Assembly: GCF_030651615.1 (NCBI RefSeq)
Contig: NZ_JAUSCG010000044.1
Coordinates: 1 to 9,799, forward strand
Direction: 5' to 3'
Length of the DNA: 9,799 nucleotides
Source of the DNA: Methanocalculus sp.
GTDB lineage: Archaea; Halobacteriota; Methanomicrobia; Methanomicrobiales; Methanocorpusculaceae
Within the stretch, counting starts at the first letter, position 1, and each line of letters starts with the position of its first letter. A program made the translations under genes and the position numbers. Below the pieces are notes generated by a model. That model worked only from the letters and a program-made list of their open reading frames with translations. It had not been told where the DNA came from and made no database searches. Positions 6,929-9,799 of this stretch are shown piece after piece.

Positions 6929-7153
6929 ACAATTCACCTCCGTGACAATGTGTACCAGGTAAAAGGCACATGTATCGAAACGATCCACTCCGGAAAAGGG
7001 CATACAAAGAAGAATGCACCCGCAGGCGAGGGATCTCTACTATTGTAAAATATCAATATCCAATAGGGAGTTCTATTATTTAAAAGGTATGTAGCAAAGG
7101 GCAGATAGTGATTATATGAGCTTTAAATGAAAAATAGAGGACTTATAGAGGAT
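6929..7153 (-). promoter_or_regulatory. Intergenic region with KamA-gene promoter and oapC terminator candidates
   Basis: These 225 bases hold no gene I can support. On the minus strand, just after the oapC stop, T-rich stretches around 7136-7124 (TATTTTTCATTT) may end oap transcription. TTTTAAATAA at 7085-7076 is a TATA candidate that would start transcripts near 7055, giving the KamA-family gene a leader of about 125 bases. A second A/T box, TCATATAATC, lies near 7110. An inverted repeat, CTC-TA-CTATTG / CAATAG-G-GAG (7035-7070), covers the predicted start site and could be an operator or a 5' hairpin. None of these assignments is certain. Confidence 0.4.
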
Positions 7154-7540
7154 TTAGCGTTTGGTTTTCCGGTCCTTTTTCTTTGACATCGAGATGAGAT
7201 CAACAACATAACTTCCATCTTTTCCAACACCGATAACCCGTTCATCGCTTTTCGCAAGTTTTTCGATGTTCAACTCATAACTGCCGGGACCAACGATCCG
7301 AACACTCTCAACCCGATCATAGATATCGGCATGTTTCTTCTCGGGAGTCTTCACTTCAAGGACCGGTTCATTCGTCTCAAGAGCGATCTCCTGGATGGTC
7401 TTATCCTCAAGGACATCCTTATGCCTCACCCTCTCGCTGACATAGAGGAACTTCTTTCCATCACAGCTTGGACAGCCCCTGAGGATCTCGGTTGAGCCAT
7501 CCCGAAACTCACGGCCGCACTGGGTGCATTTGTGAGGCAT
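7154..7540 (-). CDS. oapC: OapC-like zinc-ribbon protein
   Basis: This 128-residue protein has an N-terminal zinc ribbon, C5-x2-C8 and C23-x2-C26 (CTQCG...CPSC). A charged linker leads to a C-terminal domain with YDRVESVRIVGPGSYELNIEKLAKSDERVIGVGKDGSYVVDL, and the end is basic (SKKKDRKTKR). The arrangement matches the archaeal zinc-ribbon family encoded with an Era-like GTPase and a DUF2073 protein, called OapC (origin-associated protein) in haloarchaea. Its molecular function is not established. The ATG at 7540 is six bases after the oapB stop, with AGGT eight bases upstream. It is the last gene of the trio and is followed by T-rich sequence. The family call rests on motifs and on neighbours together. 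Confidence 0.85.
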   Translation of the reverse strand: MPHKCTQCGREFRDGSTEILRGCPSCDGKKFLYVSERVRHKDVLEDKTIQEIALETNEPVLEVKTPEKKHADIYDRVESVRIVGPGSYELNIEKLAKSDERVIGVGKDGSYVVDLISMSKKKDRKTKR

Positions 7541-7546
7541 AGAGTG

Positions 7547-7921
7547 TTACCTGCCTGTGAGGGATGCCCAGGCAACCAGCCGATCCCGTTCTATCTTCAG
7601 CATCTTCAGCTGCCCGGCAGGGCCGATCACCGTCATTCTTCCCTGAGGTCTCTTCCCACCGAAGATCCTTGAAAATATACCGCCTGATTCAGCCTCTTTA
7701 CCAGGATATGTCTCCATCTCAATCCCTGAAAATCCACCCGGACGGATCTCCATCATCGTCACCTCGACGAGCTTGCTCTGCTCATCCGGAGTCAGACCAC
7801 GCTCCAGAACCACAATATTACCTAGCATGACAGAGTCAAGGATCGTCCGAATCTTCTCCATTGAGGTGAGGTTTGATAACCGGTCTGCAGATATAAGTTC
7901 AATCTGTACTCCCTGTATCAT
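7547..7921 (-). CDS. oapB: OapB-like DUF2073 protein
   Basis: The protein has 124 residues and begins MIQGVQIELISADRLSNL, followed by SMEKIRTILDSVMLGNIVVLERGLTPDEQSKLVE, which I recognise as the DUF2073 family found beside the Era-like GTPase. A glycine-rich loop, GGIFSRIFGGKRPQGR, precedes a final strand and helix. There is no catalytic motif and no membrane segment. I prefer the ATG at 7921, because GGTGAT lies four bases upstream and family members start near this M-x-Q/D-GVQ. An in-frame GTG at 7930, overlapping the oapA stop as GTGA, would add three residues and is possible. Function is unknown; a partner of the GTPase is inferred from the fixed gene order. Confidence 0.82.
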   Translation of the reverse strand: MIQGVQIELISADRLSNLTSMEKIRTILDSVMLGNIVVLERGLTPDEQSKLVEVTMMEIRPGGFSGIEMETYPGKEAESGGIFSRIFGGKRPQGRMTVIGPAGQLKMLKIERDRLVAWASLTGR

Positions 7922-7926
7922 CCGAA

Positions 7927-8568
7927 TCACCCGAAATGCTCTGTCATCAGATCATAGAGCTCAGTCATATTCGTCCCTTCAAGACCGGATACGGAGATGA
8001 CCGGATGCTGTGGAAACGCGCTCTTGATACGCGAGGGTGCAGCATCCGGGAGATCGGTCTTATTGGCAACGATGACCACCGGAAGATTCCGGCTCTCAAT
8101 GATCCCGACCATCATGATATTCACCTGCATAAACGGATCAAGTGTGCTGTCCATCACATAAATGACGCCATGAATATCTTCCCTGAGCCAGTGCATCGCC
8201 TCGGCAACACCTTCGGTTGCTTCACGTGCCCGTGATATTGCTTCATCCTGCTCAAGACCATACTCAAGAAACTCATGGTAATCGATCTTCGTCGTCACAC
8301 CGGGCGTATCTACAATATCAAGAACGAGCGTGTTTCCATTTGCCCCGGTGATCACCACATCTTCCCTCCGCCGTGCCCTGCGTGTCTCATGTGGTATCTC
8401 GGAGACAGGCCCTATTGCATCACCGGAGCAGTCCCGAACTATACGGTTTGCAAGGGTGGTCTTCCCTGCATTCGGTGGCCCATAAATTCCGATCCGGGAT
8501 CGCTGTCTTCGAAACAACATCTGAAAAAATTTACTTAGCCTCTGTTTTGCCCGACCGAACATACTCAT
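7927..8568 (-). CDS. oapA: OapA-like Era-type GTPase
   Basis: This 213-residue GTP-binding protein has G1 GPPNAGKT at 30-37, a likely G2 Thr62 in PHETRR, G3 DTPG at 87-90, G4 NKTD at 169-172 and a G5-like SVSG at 192-195. The basic, amphipathic N-terminus (RAKQRLSKFFQMLFRRQRS) could bind membrane or nucleic acid. No KH domain follows the G domain, unlike true Era, so a ribosome-assembly role should not be assumed. It is the first gene of the oapABC trio. Its ATG at 8568 has GGGGAT five bases upstream, and its stop overlaps the alternative oapB start. In haloarchaea the homologue is next to an orc1/cdc6 gene and an origin; here the divergent neighbour is a CBS-domain gene. Confidence 0.9.
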   Translation of the reverse strand: MSMFGRAKQRLSKFFQMLFRRQRSRIGIYGPPNAGKTTLANRIVRDCSGDAIGPVSEIPHETRRARRREDVVITGANGNTLVLDIVDTPGVTTKIDYHEFLEYGLEQDEAISRAREATEGVAEAMHWLREDIHGVIYVMDSTLDPFMQVNIMMVGIIESRNLPVVIVANKTDLPDAAPSRIKSAFPQHPVISVSGLEGTNMTELYDLMTEHFG

Positions 8569-8676
8569 CTGACATCCCCTTAATGCATGATAACTCTATC
8601 CGCGATAGTAACAGTACTCTTTTCGCTAATACTAATAATACTACCCCTTTATTATCTCTATTTTGCATGAAGTATA

Positions 8677-8686
8677 CCTTTTTATA
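8677..8686 (-). promoter_or_regulatory. TATA-like box for the oap operon
   Basis: The minus strand reads TATAAAAAGG. At archaeal spacing this would start transcripts near 8655, leaving a leader of about 87 bases before oapA. The same A/T block read on the plus strand (TTTTTATAG) could also serve the CBS genes, so its direction is not certain. Confidence 0.35.
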
Positions 8687-8704
8687 GAGAAAATCGAGTT
8701 CTCT
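8686..8704. repeat. Inverted repeat between the divergent promoters
   Basis: AGAGAA (8686-8691) and TTCTCT (8699-8704) form a perfect 6 bp dyad with a seven-base spacer. It lies between the TATA-like boxes proposed for oapA (minus) and the CBS genes (plus). This is a suitable place for a regulator to affect both, but a short dyad in A/T-rich DNA may be chance. Confidence 0.3.
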
Positions 8705-8717
8705 GCCTGACGAATCA

Positions 8718-8727
8718 TTTTAATATG
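8718..8727 (+). promoter_or_regulatory. TATA-like box for the CBS-domain gene pair
   Basis: TTTTAATATG lies 58 bases before the chosen start at 8785. Transcription would begin near 8748, leaving a short leader that contains the strong SD GGAGGTGA (8770-8777). It also means that an ATG at 8743 would lie at or before the transcript start, which supports the internal start. Confidence 0.45.
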
Positions 8728-8784
8728 GGCATGGCATAGTAGATGTGTTACCAGCTAAGAACGAATGAAGGAGGTGAAGATACA

Positions 8785-9348
8785 ATGAAACAAAGTGACA
8801 ACATGGACTTCGAAACACGCGTCCCGGTGCGGGAGGTGATGAAACTCCATCCGACCACAATTGACGCACATGCAACAACAGCCGAAGCAGCAAGAGCGAT
8901 GTGTCATGACGAGGTCGGGAGCTGCATCGTGCTCCAGAACAACCTGCCCATCGGCATTGTAACAGAAGAGGACTTCAACTGCAAAGTAATGGCAAAAGAC
9001 AAAAAGCCCGGCGAAGTACTGGTAAAGGATGTGATGAGCACACCGCTTATCACAATCGATGCAGATGCCGTTATTGCGGATGCCGCCAGGATGATGGTGA
9101 AGAACCGGGTCAGGCGGCTTCCTGTAGTGGATTCAGAGCAGAGAGTGATCGGAATGATCACAGTCCGGGATATTCTTGGTGTGGCAAATGAGATCAACGA
9201 GATTATGAGTGACCTGATCGTGATCAACCGGATGGAAAGCTACCATGCCGGAATTTGTGACCGATGCGGCAGCATGTCAGATGATCTCATCGAGATCGAT
9301 ACCCAGAATCTCTGCCCGGTCTGCCGGGATGAGGAGTCAATCACATGA
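8785..9348 (+). CDS. Tandem CBS-domain protein with C-terminal zinc ribbon
   Basis: The product is 187 residues. Two CBS motifs make one Bateman module, the first around VREVMKLHPTTIDAHATTAEAARAM with IGIVTEEDF, the second around VKDVMSTPLITIDADAVIADAARMM with RRLPVVDSEQRVIGMITVRDIL. The C-terminus has a zinc ribbon, C158-x2-C161 and C177-x2-C180 (CDRCG...CPVC). CBS pairs bind AMP, ATP or SAM and control attached or partner domains; the ligand here cannot be read. I chose the ATG at 8785 because GGAGGTGA ends seven bases before it. An in-frame ATG at 8743 would add 14 residues (MCYQLRTNEGGEDT) that are just the translated SD region. The stop overlaps the next gene as ATGA. A zinc ribbon after CBS repeats suggests nucleic-acid or protein binding, which is inferred. 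Confidence 0.9.
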   Translation: MKQSDNMDFETRVPVREVMKLHPTTIDAHATTAEAARAMCHDEVGSCIVLQNNLPIGIVTEEDFNCKVMAKDKKPGEVLVKDVMSTPLITIDADAVIADAARMMVKNRVRRLPVVDSEQRVIGMITVRDILGVANEINEIMSDLIVINRMESYHAGICDRCGSMSDDLIEIDTQNLCPVCRDEESIT

Positions 9349-9799
9349 AACTCGCTCGCGATCTGATGATCGATGTTGTATCTCTCCATAAAGATGAGTA
9401 TGTTACCCGGGCACGGCAGGTACTCCGTGATGATGTTTATCGTGAAATCTACATCACCGATGAAAAGCAGCACCTTGCCGGGATGATAGACATCACAGAT
9501 GTCCTTAAAGTCACCGATACCCGATCAAACGTGACCATCTCAGGGTTTATCCGTGAGGCGGCCGCCGTTACCATGGAGACCACTCTTGAAGAGGTGGCAA
9601 AAGCCATCCTTAAGGCCGGAGTGGATAGCACCGCAGTCATTAGAGATGATGGAAAGTTCATTGGAGCAATACTGCTCCGTGATCTCTTTCCTATTCTGGT
9701 CTCACGCCATGAGATCAACGGACTGACAGAAGATTCAATGACGAAACATGTCATCTGCTGTGACGCAGAAGACAGCATGCAGAAGGTATACTCCCTCAT
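9345..9799 (+). CDS. CBS-domain protein (partial, C-terminus off window)
   Basis: At least 151 codons are visible, running off the right edge. The ATG at 9345 overlaps the preceding stop (ATGA), so translation is probably coupled. CBS motifs are seen at residues 6-55 (LMIDVVSLHKDEYVTRARQVL with HLAGMIDITDVL) and 66-118 (IREAAAVTMETTLEEVAKAIL with FIGAILLRDLFPIL). A third begins at MTKHVICCDAEDSMQKVYS. A protein with four CBS motifs is likely. Compared with its neighbour the motifs are more diverged, and no zinc ribbon is seen in the visible part. The paired genes look like a duplicated or co-working nucleotide-sensing module. Confidence 0.85.
   Translation, partial: MKLARDLMIDVVSLHKDEYVTRARQVLRDDVYREIYITDEKQHLAGMIDITDVLKVTDTRSNVTISGFIREAAAVTMETTLEEVAKAILKAGVDSTAVIRDDGKFIGAILLRDLFPILVSRHEINGLTEDSMTKHVICCDAEDSMQKVYSL

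Noticed and set aside
8569..8784. A replication origin beside oapA
   Set aside because: No ORB-type repeats and no orc1/cdc6 gene are visible in the window. A/T richness is explained by divergent promoters.
1..9799. CRISPR arrays, insertion sequences, phage or toxin-antitoxin genes
   Set aside because: No regularly spaced repeats, transposase motifs or terminal inverted repeats were seen. The content is core archaeal genes with consistent composition.

Overview
The window looks like a methanogenic euryarchaeon, most likely order Methanomicrobiales. The evidence is an archaeal-type phosphoglycerate mutase, archaeal ribosomal proteins S15 and S3Ae, a KEOPS Pcc1-like subunit, an archaeal RecJ-like DHH protein, and the three-gene GTPase/DUF2073/zinc-ribbon (Oap) cluster. 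Gene starts carry GGAGGTGA-type Shine-Dalgarno (SD) sites and intergenic regions carry TATA-like boxes. Base composition is moderate. I cannot name the genus from sequence alone.

Layout. Everything from 1 to 8568 is on the minus strand, and 8785 to the right edge is on the plus strand. Read in transcription order from right to left there are four minus-strand blocks. (1) 8568-7154: oapA, oapB and oapC, overlapping or nearly touching. (2) 6928-5759: one KamA-family radical SAM enzyme with its own leader. (3) 5528-2963: rps15, a DHH phosphoesterase (GAN/RecJ-like), pcc1 and rps3ae, with gaps of 2 to 8 bases. A structured leader of about 170 bases precedes this block, and a T-tract follows it. 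(4) 2904-1: apgM, a bactofilin-like beta-helix protein and a class I methyltransferase that runs off the left edge. The last two genes of block 4 overlap by ATGA. On the plus strand, two CBS-domain genes overlap by ATGA; the first ends in a zinc ribbon and the second runs off the right edge.

How the genes work together. Block 3 combines small-subunit ribosomal proteins with a nuclease-like protein linked to the replisome and a tRNA-modification subunit, a grouping seen in other archaea. Block 1 is the trio that in haloarchaea lies beside a replication origin, but no orc1/cdc6 gene is present here. Block 4 joins a glycolysis/gluconeogenesis enzyme to two proteins of unknown role. The CBS pair is probably an adenylate-sensing regulatory module whose target is not visible.

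The least ordinary items are the multi-hairpin RNA element ahead of rps15, a KamA-family enzyme that keeps the chemistry residues but lacks the lysine side-chain-binding aspartates, and the beta-helix protein interrupted by a hydrophobic segment.
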